The notes under the pieces: model-generated | What the model was told of the DNA's origin: nothing | Databases searched by the model: none | The model's input: only the letters and a program-made list of their open reading frames with translations | Made by a program: the position numbers and the translations under genes | Assembly: GCA_902763865.1 (NCBI GenBank) | Contig: CACWTR010000014.1 | Coordinates: 1 to 58,979 of the forward strand | Origin: an uncultured Bacteroidales bacterium | Lineage (GTDB): Bacteria; Bacteroidota; Bacteroidia; Bacteroidales; Bacteroidaceae | Direction: 5' to 3' | Length of the DNA: 58,979 bases | Part shown: positions 51,626-58,979 of the stretch, in pieces | Position numbering within the stretch: the first letter of the stretch is position 1 | Layout of the letters: each line of letters begins with the position of its first letter

Positions 51626-53065
51626 TCAGTCAGCGCAAGGGACATTTTCCTCTTCGAGAGTGTAGAAGGAACTGCCGTCGAAGCAATGGGTGCAGATGCG
51701 CTCCTTGGGCAGGCCGATGGCCTGGACCAGTGTCTCGAGCTTGGAGAAGCGCAGGGAGTCGAGGTTGAGCCGGCGGGCTATCTCATCCACCAGGCGTTTG
51801 TACTCGGGGCTGTCGGTGCGGGTGTAGGCTTCGAGATTCTTGCTGTCGTCGCCCTCGAAGTCTTTGATGATGCGTCGGGTGATGAGCTCCAGGTCGCTCT
51901 TGCTGGCACTGTAGTTGACAAACGGGCAGCTATAGACGAGCGGCGGACAGCCGATGCGCATGTGAACTTCCTTTGCACCGAGGTCGTGGAGCACCTTGGC
52001 ATTGTCGCGCAACTGTGTGCCGCGCACGATGCTGTCGTCGCAGAAGAGGAGGCGCTTGCCCTGGAGGAGGTCCGTGTTAGGGATGAGTTTCATCTTGGCG
52101 ACGAGGTTGCGCATCTCCTGATTGCTCGGAGTGAAGGAGCGCGGCCACGTGGGTGTGTATTTGCTGATGGCACGCATATAGGGACAGCCGTGGCCCTGGG
52201 CGTAGCCGACTGCCATGCCTACCCCGCTGTCGGGGATGCCGCATGCGCAATCGACTTCTGTCTTGTCCTCCTGCCCCATGACACGTCCGCACTCGTTGCG
52301 CACCAGCTCCGTGTTCTTTCCTTCGTAGTTGCTTGTCGGGAAGCCGTAATAGACCCAGAGGAAAGCACAGATTTGCATACGCGGATTAGCGGGGCGCAGC
52401 ACTTCCATCTTCTCTGCTTTGATGCGGACCACCTCGCCCGGGCCGATGAAATACTTTGTCTCGAAGCCGAGGTTGGGGAAGGCCGACGTCTCGCTCGTCA
52501 CGGCCATAGCGCCTTCCCTTTCGCCGACGACGATTGGCGTGCGGCCCCATGAATCGCGTGCTGCAATGATGCCGTCCTCGGTGAGCAACAGCATGGAGCA
52601 CGAGCCCTTGATATGGCGGAAGACTATCTCGATGCCATCGACGAAGTCCTTACCTTTTATAATGAGCAGGGCGACGAGTTCCGTTGGGTTTATCTTGCCG
52701 CTGCTGAACTCGCTGAGATGTCCGCCTTCGTCGAGCAGTTGCTGTGCCAGTTCCTCCTGGTTGTTGATTTTGGCAACGGTGACGAGTGCGAAGCGCCCCA
52801 GATGGCTGTTCATGAGCATCGGTTGTGCATCGGTGTCGCTGATGACGCCGATGCCCGCCTTGCCCTGGAACTTGTCCAGCTCCGGTTCGAAGCGGGTGCG
52901 GAAGTAGGTGCTTTCGAGGTTGTGGATGCTGCGCAGGAACTCGCCTGTGTCGCTCAGGGTTGCCATACCGCCGCGCTTGGTGCCGAGGTGCGACTGGTAG
53001 TCCGTACCGTAGAAGAGATCAGCAGCACAGGGCTGCTTCTGTACCGTTCCGAAGAATCCTCCCAT
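51626..53065 (-). CDS. PurF-like amidotransferase lacking the N-terminal cysteine
   Basis: 479 aa. The phosphoribosyltransferase part is intact: LLFCDDSIVRGTQLRD is the PRPP loop and GIPDSGVGMAVGYA is as in PurF. The N-terminal Ntn-glutaminase domain is also recognisable (LGTKRGG, HNLESTYFRT), but it begins MGGFFG where PurF has Met-Cys-Gly, so the nucleophile Cys is replaced by Gly. Glutamine hydrolysis should be impossible unless another Cys takes over; ammonia use or a different role is likely. Whether a true purF exists elsewhere cannot be seen. It is third in an apparent operon with the anti-sigma kinase and STAS genes. Confidence 0.8.
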   Translation of the reverse strand: MGGFFGTVQKQPCAADLFYGTDYQSHLGTKRGGMATLSDTGEFLRSIHNLESTYFRTRFEPELDKFQGKAGIGVISDTDAQPMLMNSHLGRFALVTVAKINNQEELAQQLLDEGGHLSEFSSGKINPTELVALLIIKGKDFVDGIEIVFRHIKGSCSMLLLTEDGIIAARDSWGRTPIVVGEREGAMAVTSETSAFPNLGFETKYFIGPGEVVRIKAEKMEVLRPANPRMQICAFLWVYYGFPTSNYEGKNTELVRNECGRVMGQEDKTEVDCACGIPDSGVGMAVGYAQGHGCPYMRAISKYTPTWPRSFTPSNQEMRNLVAKMKLIPNTDLLQGKRLLFCDDSIVRGTQLRDNAKVLHDLGAKEVHMRIGCPPLVYSCPFVNYSASKSDLELITRRIIKDFEGDDSKNLEAYTRTDSPEYKRLVDEIARRLNLDSLRFSKLETLVQAIGLPKERICTHCFDGSSFYTLEEENVPCAD

Positions 53066-53104
53066 AGTCTTTGCTGGGTTATGAGTGAAGAATTACTGGG
53101 AGGG

Positions 53105-53407
53105 TCAGCGGATTTCAAACATACTGATGAATCCCGTCATGCGGAAGACGTTCATGATTTCGTCGTTGACATGCTCGATGATGACGGCGCCACCCTTTTC
53201 GTGGGCTTGCTTGCGGATGATCAGCAACAGTCGCAGACCGGAGCTGCTGATGTACTGCAAGTCTGTTAAGTCGAGCACGATCTGCTTGTCGGCATTCTCC
53301 AGCAGCGGTGTGATTTCCTGTTGTGCCTTGGCGGCGGCGGGTGTGTCGAGGCGGCCACTCAGTGTGGCATACATGCCCCCATCCTGTTCTTTAATGTCAA
53401 AAATCAT
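53105..53407 (-). CDS. STAS-domain anti-sigma factor antagonist
   Basis: 100 aa. A single STAS domain with SGRLDTPAAAKA and the phosphorylation loop YISSSGLR (Ser55 is the expected acceptor). Proteins like SpoIIAA/RsbV bind an anti-sigma kinase when unphosphorylated. It lies 75 bp after the kinase gene, on the same strand, as a matching pair. No sigma factor or PP2C phosphatase gene is in the window. Confidence 0.87.
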   Translation of the reverse strand: MIFDIKEQDGGMYATLSGRLDTPAAAKAQQEITPLLENADKQIVLDLTDLQYISSSGLRLLLIIRKQAHEKGGAVIIEHVNDEIMNVFRMTGFISMFEIR

Positions 53408-53482
53408 AATCCTGTATTTGGTTTTACTGTTATTCTGTTGTATGAAGCAATGATATGGGCGGGAGCGAAAAAGGCGGGGCGA

Positions 53483-53929
53483 CTAACTGATTCTCTTGGT
53501 AAGCGTCAGGACGTTCTTCCCGCCGGTGTGCTCGTAGCCGATGCTGTCCATTATCTGCCTGACGAGGTGAATGCCCAGCCCGCCAATGGGACGCTCTTCG
53601 GCAGAGAGCGTCGTGTCGGGAGTCTGCGTCTGTGTCGGGTCGAAGGGCTTACCGCTGTCGCTGAGCACGAACACGAGTTTCTCCGCGTCGGCTGTGACTT
53701 CGAGGTTCACCTCTCCACTCTCTCCCGGCGGGTAGGCGTAGTTCATGACGTTGACCACAGCTTCCTCGAGGGCCAGGTTGAGGCTCATGGAGAGGGACAT
53801 GCCGAGGCCGGCCTCTTCGGCTATGCCGTCAATGAACTCGTTCAACTGAGGTACTGCCTCGATGTCGTTGGGCAGTGACAAGGTACGGTGCAAGAGGGGC
53901 TTGTCGGATGTCGGGCGTGTCTGTTGCAT
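53483..53929 (-). CDS. Anti-sigma factor kinase (HATPase_c, RsbW-like)
   Basis: 148 aa from the ATG at 53929, the start nearest to the promoter and to the domain edge; a longer frame reaches 54031 with a proline-rich stretch that looks unnatural. GHKL ATPase motifs: NLALEEAVVNVMNYAYP (N box, Glu and Asn), DSGKPFDP (G1) and GGLGIHLV (G2). It should bind and phosphorylate the STAS protein and hold a sigma factor or other partner. First gene of the three-gene minus-strand set. Confidence 0.85.
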   Translation of the reverse strand: MQQTRPTSDKPLLHRTLSLPNDIEAVPQLNEFIDGIAEEAGLGMSLSMSLNLALEEAVVNVMNYAYPPGESGEVNLEVTADAEKLVFVLSDSGKPFDPTQTQTPDTTLSAEERPIGGLGIHLVRQIMDSIGYEHTGGKNVLTLTKRIS

Positions 53930-54020
53930 AATCGTCGGTGCCGGGTTGGAGTGCAGCCCTGCCCTCCGGGAAAACACCCGCTGACATGGGGGCGGAGGGG
54001 GCCGTTCCAACTTGACTTTG

Positions 54021-54028
54021 CAAAGATA
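54021..54028 (-). promoter_or_regulatory. Promoter -7 box of the anti-sigma kinase operon
   Basis: Minus-strand TATCTTTG with TTGC about 18 bp upstream; leader of about 90 nt. Confidence 0.5.
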
Positions 54029-54199
54029 CATCTTTTTTCATCATCGCAAGGCATTCCGGGCAGGTATTTTTTGAAAAAAATGAAAGAATGTAACGAGGCA
54101 TAGGCAAAAAAGCATCGTCCTGACCTCGCTGAACGCAAAAACAAACCATGCCGCGCAGGACACAAAACCTCGCCGCGCAGGACAAAAAACTTCGCGCGA

Positions 54200-54313
54200 C
54201 GGGGGACAAAAGTTATTTTCATGACGTGAAAATAGATTTTCATGACGTGAAAATTAATTTTCAAAGCTTGAAAATAGATTTTCAAACCATGAAAATAACT
54301 TTTATGTCGCGTA
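54200..54313. repeat. Array of four 21-bp palindromes, locus 2
   Basis: Units of 21 bp at 54214, 54235, 54256 and 54277 with cores TTTTCATGACGTGAAAA (twice), TTTTCAAAGCTTGAAAA and TTTTCAAACCATGAAAA. The flanks are inverted: CGCGAC...ACAAAAGT on the left and ACTTTTATGTCGCG on the right. Just before it, CCGCGCAGGACAAAAA is repeated in tandem. It lies 35 bp beyond the stop of rnr, in its 3' region; the 53930-54347 gap has no gene. Confidence 0.85.
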
Positions 54314-54347
54314 GTCCGGGATTTGCAATCGGGGGACTACGCGTTTG

Positions 54348-56612
54348 TCAGGACGGAATGATGAGTTTCAGGTCGAGCTGCTTGCGGTAGAGGTCCGCCC
54401 GGGCAATCTGCACCTTGACGCTGTCGCCCAGGTTATAGCAATGGTGGCAGCGGCGGCCCCTCAGACAGTAGTTCTTCTCGTCGAACTCGTAGTAGTCGCC
54501 CTCCAGGTCGCGCAGGGGTATCATGCCCTCGCACTTGTTCTCGTCTATCTCGACGTAAAGGCCGAACTCCGTGACTCCGGAGATGGTGCCCTGGAAGATC
54601 TCGCCCAGGTGGTCGCTCATGAACTCAACTTGCTTGTACTTGATGCTGGCCCGCTCGGCTGAGGCTGCCGTCTGCTCCATGTCGCTGCAGTGCTCGCAGT
54701 ACTCTTCGTACTTGAGCTGGCTGACGTTGCGTCCGCCCTGTTCGTAGCGGGTGAGAAGGCGGTGCACCATCAGGTCGGGATAGCGGCGGATGGGGGACGT
54801 GAAGTGCGTGTAGTAGTCGAAGGCAAGGCCGTAGTGCCCGCAGTTGTAGGTGCTGTACCTGGCTTTCATCATGGCACGCAGCGTAATCATCTCGATGACG
54901 TTCTGCTCGCGCTTGCCCTTGACGTCGGAGAGCAGGCGGTTCAGGTTGCGGCTGATGTCGGCGCGGGTGCCGGTAGTGCGAAGCTTGTGGCCGAACTTCT
55001 TGACGAATTCGGCAAGGTTCAGCAGTTTCTGGGGGTCGGGATTCTCGTGGATGCGGTAAGGCAGAACCTTGGCTTTGGGTTCGGCCTTGGCCGAGCCTTG
55101 CTTCTTAGGCGGGCGTCCGATGCTCTCGGCTACGGTGCGGTTGGCCAGCAGCATGAATTCCTCGATGAGCTTGTTTGCATCCTTCGCCACCTTGAAATAG
55201 ACGCCTGTCGGATGGCCGTCGGGAGCAAGGTTGAAGCGCACCTCGCAACGGTCGAAATCGACGGCGCCGGCGGCGAAGCGCTTCTGCCGCAGCAGTTTTG
55301 CCAGGCGATTCAGGACAATCAGGGACTCCTCCAGTTCTCCGCTTACGGGCGTTGAGCCCTTGCCCCCGTCGCCGGCAATGGCGTCGGAGGACGTGACAGG
55401 TCGGTCACCCGGAGCGTTGTAGTCCTCCGGACTTGCCTCGCCGCGGTCCTCGAGTATCTTCTGCACCTCCTCGTAGGCAAAGCGGCGGTCGCTGCGGATG
55501 ACGGTGTGGGCAAGCTTCCAGTACTTGACCTCGGCCTTCTCGTTGATATGGAAGATGACGGAATAGGTCAGCTTGTCCTCGTCGGGCCGCAGGGAGCAGA
55601 TGTAGTTGCAGAGGCGCTCGGGAAGCATGGGCACCGTGCGGTCCACAAGATAGACACTCGTGGCACGTTTGTAAGCCTCGCGGTCAATGATGGAGCCCTC
55701 GGTGACATAGTGGCTGACATCGGCAATGTGAACGCCCACTTCCCAGAGGCCCTTCTTGATTTCGCGTATGCTAAGGGCGTCGTCGAAGTCCTTTGCGTCA
55801 ACGGGGTCGATGGTGAACGTCAGGACGTCGCGCATGTCAAGGCGGCGGGCCACTTCCTCTTCCGGAATGTCCGGGGAGAGCTTCTCGGCAGCCTTCTCCA
55901 CCTGAGCCGGATAGACGTAGGGCAGACCGTATTCGGCCAGGATGGCATGCATTTCGGCATTGTGCTCGCCCGTCTTGCCCAGGATGTCGATGACCTTGCC
56001 TATCGGGTTCTTGGCCCTTTCCGGCCACTCCACGATACGCACCACGGCCTTGTCGCCCGTCTTGCCCTTCTTCAGGTTCTCCTTCGGGATGAAGATGTCG
56101 TTGGCAAGCGTGCGGTCCTCCGTGAGCAGGTAGGCATAGCTCTTCTGCACCTGCAGGGTGCCGACAAAGGTCTTGTCGCTGCGCTTCAGTATTTCGGTGA
56201 CGGCAGCCTCGCGCACGTGGTGCTTGCGGCGGGCCAGCAGCGTCACCTGCACCGTGTCGCCGTCCATTGCGTGGAGGCTGTTGCGCTCGGCCACGAGGAT
56301 GGGTTCGCCTCCTTCCGCCGGCTCGAAGGTGTTCTTGCCGTTTGCCTTACGGTGGAAAATGCCGGTCATCACCTGCATGGGGATGTTCAGCACGTAGCAG
56401 TTGCGCGGCTGTTCCTTGATGAAATCGTCCATGAGCAAGCCTTCCAGCACGTCCATGAGCAACATCTTGGCCGGAGTGGTGTTCAGGTGGAGCTGCTTGC
56501 AGATAGACTTCAGCGAGAAGGTGACAGCAGGGTTCTCCTGGAAGAAATCAATGACGGTACGTTCCAGGTCAATCTTTCGCAGCCCGCGGCTGCCGGTTTT
56601 CTTCTTTCCCAT
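54348..56612 (-). CDS. rnr: Ribonuclease R
   Basis: 754 aa from the ATG at 56612 (17 codons inside the longest frame). A helix-turn-helix-like start (DFFQENPAVTFSLKSICKQL), cold-shock domains (about 75-230), the RNB catalytic domain with DPVDAKDFDDALSI (metal-binding Asp cluster) and HFTSPIRRYPDLMVHRLL, then an S1 domain (GTISGVTEFGLYVEI). It is a 3'-5' exoribonuclease that degrades structured RNA and, in many bacteria, works with tmRNA on faulty mRNA. A 25-residue acidic/Gly-rich insertion (DYNAPGDRPV to GKGSTPVSG) sits within the RNB domain. No basic C-terminal tail. Confidence 0.93.
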   Translation of the reverse strand: MGKKKTGSRGLRKIDLERTVIDFFQENPAVTFSLKSICKQLHLNTTPAKMLLMDVLEGLLMDDFIKEQPRNCYVLNIPMQVMTGIFHRKANGKNTFEPAEGGEPILVAERNSLHAMDGDTVQVTLLARRKHHVREAAVTEILKRSDKTFVGTLQVQKSYAYLLTEDRTLANDIFIPKENLKKGKTGDKAVVRIVEWPERAKNPIGKVIDILGKTGEHNAEMHAILAEYGLPYVYPAQVEKAAEKLSPDIPEEEVARRLDMRDVLTFTIDPVDAKDFDDALSIREIKKGLWEVGVHIADVSHYVTEGSIIDREAYKRATSVYLVDRTVPMLPERLCNYICSLRPDEDKLTYSVIFHINEKAEVKYWKLAHTVIRSDRRFAYEEVQKILEDRGEASPEDYNAPGDRPVTSSDAIAGDGGKGSTPVSGELEESLIVLNRLAKLLRQKRFAAGAVDFDRCEVRFNLAPDGHPTGVYFKVAKDANKLIEEFMLLANRTVAESIGRPPKKQGSAKAEPKAKVLPYRIHENPDPQKLLNLAEFVKKFGHKLRTTGTRADISRNLNRLLSDVKGKREQNVIEMITLRAMMKARYSTYNCGHYGLAFDYYTHFTSPIRRYPDLMVHRLLTRYEQGGRNVSQLKYEEYCEHCSDMEQTAASAERASIKYKQVEFMSDHLGEIFQGTISGVTEFGLYVEIDENKCEGMIPLRDLEGDYYEFDEKNYCLRGRRCHHCYNLGDSVKVQIARADLYRKQLDLKLIIPS

Positions 56613-56633
56613 AACTTGTGAGTTCTTTTTCTG

Positions 56634-56641
56634 CAAAGATA
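56634..56641 (-). promoter_or_regulatory. Promoter -7 box of rnr
   Basis: Minus-strand TATCTTTG, 22 bp before the start codon; no clear -33 box. Confidence 0.5.
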
Positions 56642-56738
56642 GTCTTTTTACTCCATAGTTCATAGCTCGAGGTTCATAATTATTTCCCTATTCTTATATT
56701 TTTTCAGTTTTCACTTTCCAGTTTTCACTTAATTGTCG

Positions 56739-56746
56739 TACCTTTG
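56739..56746 (+). promoter_or_regulatory. Promoter -7 box of the FabG / hotdog operon
   Basis: TACCTTTG with TTTC 20 bp upstream (56715-56718); the start codon is 38 bp downstream. Confidence 0.55.
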
Positions 56747-56783
56747 CACCCGGATTATACACAAGAAGAAAGAAACACAGGAC

Positions 56784-57515
56784 ATGAAATATGCATTAGT
56801 CACAGGCGGTTCACGCGGACTTGGCCGCGCCGTCTGCCTCAAGTTGGCAGCACAGGGGCTGCCCGTCATCATCAACTACCAGAGCAATGCCGCTGCCGCA
56901 GAAGCAGTGAAGGCAGAGATAGAAACTGCCGGAGGGACGGCAGAACTGATGCCCTTCAACGTGGGAAGGGAAGAAGAGGTGGATCGCGCCTTCGAAGCCT
57001 GGACAGAAGCGCACCCCGACGACTACATCGCCTATCTGGTGAACAATGCCGGCATACGGCGCGACGGCATGATGTTCATGATGCCCACCGAAGACTGGCA
57101 CGACGTGATACGCACGTCGCTCGACGGCTTCTACTACGTCACACGTCGCTGCCTGCCTGCCATGCTGCGCAAGAAGCACGGCGGACGAATCGTGAACATG
57201 ACATCGCTCTCCGGCCTCAAGGGACTGCCCGGACAGACAAACTACAGTGCCGCGAAAGCCGCCCTCATCGGCGCAACCAAAGCACTCGCACTCGAAGCCG
57301 CAGCACGCAACGTCACGGTCAATGCCGTTGCACCCGGCTTCATCGAGACAGACATGACAAAGGACCTGCCCGTCGATGAACTGAAAGCACAGATACCGAT
57401 GGGACGCTTCGGGAAGCCCGAGGAAGTGGCAGAACTGGTCAGCTTCCTCCTCTCCGACGCAGCAGCATACATCACAGGCGAAGTCATCTCCATCAACGGA
57501 GGGCTCTATACGTAA
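56784..57515 (+). CDS. FabG-like 3-oxoacyl-ACP reductase
   Basis: 243 aa from the ATG at 56784. Short-chain dehydrogenase with NAD(P)-binding TGGSRGLG, LVNNAGI, catalytic Ser in MTSLSG and YxxxK in YSAAKAA, and INGG at the C-terminus. It reduces 3-oxoacyl chains on acyl carrier protein. The next three genes are two hotdog proteins and a thioesterase, so it probably belongs to a specialised polyene pathway rather than to housekeeping fatty acid synthesis. Confidence 0.87.
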   Translation: MKYALVTGGSRGLGRAVCLKLAAQGLPVIINYQSNAAAAEAVKAEIETAGGTAELMPFNVGREEEVDRAFEAWTEAHPDDYIAYLVNNAGIRRDGMMFMMPTEDWHDVIRTSLDGFYYVTRRCLPAMLRKKHGGRIVNMTSLSGLKGLPGQTNYSAAKAALIGATKALALEAAARNVTVNAVAPGFIETDMTKDLPVDELKAQIPMGRFGKPEEVAELVSFLLSDAAAYITGEVISINGGLYT

Positions 57516-57524
57516 ATTCAGCCA

Positions 57525-57983
57525 ATGTTCAAAGACATCAACATACTCGACCTCCTGCCGCAGCGACCACCTTTCGTCATGGTGGATCACCTGGAGGACT
57601 ACAGCGAAACACAAAGCACATGCAGCCTGACCATTCGTCCCGACAACGTATTCTGCGAGGACGGACGCCTGGCGGCAGCCGGACTGATAGAACACATCGC
57701 ACAGACCTGCGCGGCGCGGCTCGGCTACTATAATATATATGTATTAAAGGCCGATGTCCGCCTGGGCTTCATCGGCGAAGTGAAGAACCTCAACATCCTC
57801 CGCCTGCCTCGTCAGGGAGAACTGATAGAGACCACCGTCACGGTCATACAGGAGATATTCAACGTGACACTGGTCAGTGCAGAAGTGCGCACCGGAACAG
57901 AAGTCATTGCCACAACCATCCTGAAGATAGCCCAGGAAGCTGCCCCCACCAGCCCTGCCACCGAAGAGGAGGGAAAAAACTGA
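57525..57983 (+). CDS. Hotdog-fold hydroxyacyl-ACP dehydratase-like protein
   Basis: 152 aa. LLPQRPPFVMVDHLEDYS at residues 8-25 replaces the HRYPFL.VD start of FabZ, and AAAGLIEHIAQTCAARLGY is the FabZ-like helix with the acidic residue (EHIAQ). It resembles the ApeP-type dehydratases of aryl-polyene clusters. It starts 9 bp after FabG. Reaction inferred: removal of water from 3-hydroxyacyl-ACP. Confidence 0.75.
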   Translation: MFKDINILDLLPQRPPFVMVDHLEDYSETQSTCSLTIRPDNVFCEDGRLAAAGLIEHIAQTCAARLGYYNIYVLKADVRLGFIGEVKNLNILRLPRQGELIETTVTVIQEIFNVTLVSAEVRTGTEVIATTILKIAQEAAPTSPATEEEGKN

Positions 57984-57989
57984 CCACCC

Positions 57990-58418
57990 ATGATGAATAA
58001 AGAGCTAAAGTATTCCCGCGAGTTTGAAGTCCGGTTCAGCGAAGTCGATATCATGGGAGTCGTGTGGCACGGCAGCTACCCTCTCTATCTGGAAGATGCC
58101 CGAGAAGGATGGGGACACCACTACGGCCTCTGCTACGACGACTACCTGAAGAACCAGGTCTTCGCCCCCATCGTCGAAATGGACATACGCTATCACCGCC
58201 CCATCTTCTACACAACGAAGCCACGCATCGACATCACCTATCACTACACACCTGCCGCAAAAATTCTCTTCGACTACGAGATTTACGACACCGCCGACAA
58301 TGCCCTGCTGACCTCGGCACACACCGTACAGGCTTTCACCGACCGCAGCTACCAGCTCATCCTCGAGAACCCCGACTTCTACCTCCGTTGGAAAGAACGC
58401 TGGGGAATGACAGAGTAA
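57990..58418 (+). CDS. Acyl-CoA/ACP thioesterase, YbgC/4HBT family
   Basis: 142 aa. EVRFSEVDIMGVVWHGSYPLYLEDARE near residue 12 is the 4-hydroxybenzoyl-CoA thioesterase signature with the catalytic Asp. It would release or proofread acyl chains. It lies 6 bp after the dehydratase gene, in one operon. Thioesterases of this kind accompany aryl-polyene and flexirubin clusters. Confidence 0.83.
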   Translation: MMNKELKYSREFEVRFSEVDIMGVVWHGSYPLYLEDAREGWGHHYGLCYDDYLKNQVFAPIVEMDIRYHRPIFYTTKPRIDITYHYTPAAKILFDYEIYDTADNALLTSAHTVQAFTDRSYQLILENPDFYLRWKERWGMTE

Positions 58419-58468
58419 AGGGCAAAAGCCTGACAGGTTAACCACAATTTTCATTCTTCATTGACATT

Positions 58469-58843
58469 ATGGTTCTACAAGACAACCTCTATACAATCCT
58501 TTCGCAGCAACAGGAAGACGGACACCACGTTTTCCACCTACGCCTGCATCCCGAGTGGCCCATCTACAAGTCACACTTCCCCGGTCACCCCATCACCCCC
58601 GGTGTCTGCATCGTACAGACGGTGCAGGAACTGCTGCAAAGGCTCATGCATCGCCACCTCACCCTCGTCCAGGCAAAGAACGTGAAGTACCTCGCCATCA
58701 TCTCCCCCGAGGAAACAACAGAGCTGACCGTCACCTTCTCCCTGATTGAGGAACAACCCGACGGCAGCCTGAAGCTCCAGGCACAGGTAGCCAGCGGCGA
58801 AACACTCTGCACCAAGCTCTCCCTGACATTCAAGGAAGAATAA
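58469..58843 (+). CDS. Second hotdog-fold dehydratase-like protein (ApeI-like)
   Basis: 124 aa. HFPGHPITPGVCIVQTVQEL at about residues 35-54 is the FabZ/FabA-type active-site loop and helix (His and Gln/Glu), here with VQTVQEL in place of the usual acidic helix. It resembles the ApeI dehydratase of aryl-polyene clusters. Last gene before the terminator at 58891, so the four genes form one transcription unit. A lone block of GAGCTTATTGGC-like words after the stop resembles the 22-bp repeat family. Confidence 0.75.
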   Translation: MVLQDNLYTILSQQQEDGHHVFHLRLHPEWPIYKSHFPGHPITPGVCIVQTVQELLQRLMHRHLTLVQAKNVKYLAIISPEETTELTVTFSLIEEQPDGSLKLQAQVASGETLCTKLSLTFKEE

Positions 58844-58890
58844 GGGCCCACGGGGCTCATTGGTCCCACCGAGCTTATTGGCCTGACACA

Positions 58891-58930
58891 AAAACAGCCC
58901 CCTGTGGAAATCTCCACAGGAGGCTGTTTT
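58891..58930 (+). terminator. Intrinsic terminator of the FabG / hotdog operon
   Basis: AAAACAGCCCCCTGTGGA (58891-58908) pairs with TCCACAGGAGGCTGTTTT (58913-58930) in a nearly perfect 18-bp stem with a 4-nt loop and TTTT on the right; A- and T-tracts on both sides make it bidirectional. Confidence 0.85.
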
Positions 58931-58979
58931 CTTGTTCACTCTTCTTTGCAGGAGCAGATACTACTCTGCCAAACAGCCG

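Noticed and set aside
53930-54031. N-terminal extension of the anti-sigma kinase
   Set aside because: It encodes a Pro-rich stretch and crosses the -7 box at 54021-54028, so it is probably untranslated.

Overview
The window looks like a chromosome segment of a fairly GC-rich Bacteroidales bacterium, probably of the Prevotellaceae type. The evidence is: Bacteroidetes-type promoters (TAnnTTTG at -7, often TTTG 19-20 bp upstream) in front of many genes; few Shine-Dalgarno sequences; a tmRNA whose tag ends GENTYALAA; BspA-like, SusF-like and CotH-like surface proteins with C-terminal sorting-like tails; and typical Bacteroidetes families (DUF4954, DUF5672, MG2 proteins, calpain-like secreted protease). 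No tRNA, rRNA, CRISPR array or transposase was found.

Layout. 1-530: end of an unknown gene and a 42-bp tandem repeat. 533-4202 (minus): secreted calpain-like protease, TrmH-type RNA methyltransferase, secreted serine hydrolase. 4387-17691 (plus): exopolysaccharide/O-antigen locus in two blocks: Wzx flippase, TupA-like ATP-grasp protein and two sugar-transfer proteins (4387-8394), then Wza exporter, Wzz, Wzy/EpsG polymerase, a secreted TIM-barrel protein and three glycosyltransferase-type genes (9229-17691). Between the blocks, on the opposite strand, sits ssrA (tmRNA), whose 3' end is repeated three times. 17932-21551: membrane-anchored TPR regulator and BspA-like leucine-rich-repeat protein. 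22405-25725 (minus): GH31 glycosidase and SusF-like binding protein. 26206-26849: PIN toxin-antitoxin pair. 26951-38262: GH43, GlmM, NagA, a remarkable K+ channel-zinc ribbon-CotH fusion, aminopeptidase P, gamma-carbonic anhydrase-like protein and an esterase. 38687-43445: membrane protein, then an AT-rich remnant Rhs toxin/immunity locus and a sugar kinase. 43575-50357: MG2 surface protein, TrmH methyltransferase, DUF4954, queD-queE. 50393-53929: STAS-kinase fusion, PurF-like protein, STAS protein and anti-sigma kinase, resembling a partner-switching module. 54348-56612: RNase R. 56784-58843: FabG, two hotdog dehydratase-like proteins and a thioesterase, probably the start of an aryl-polyene/flexirubin-type cluster, with a terminator at 58891-58930.

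The most unusual general feature is the density of repeated, palindromic non-coding DNA: a ~430-bp element in two inverted copies, two arrays of four 21-bp palindromes, 22-bp palindrome arrays, 65-bp REP-like repeats, and hairpins built from 7-8-bp tandem repeats. Several run into, or lie in frame inside, protein-coding genes (BspA, SusF-like, GH43, GlmM, aminopeptidase P, esterase). The strongest candidates for something new are the channel-CotH fusion, the two-copy element, the palindrome arrays and the damaged mini-Rhs toxin.
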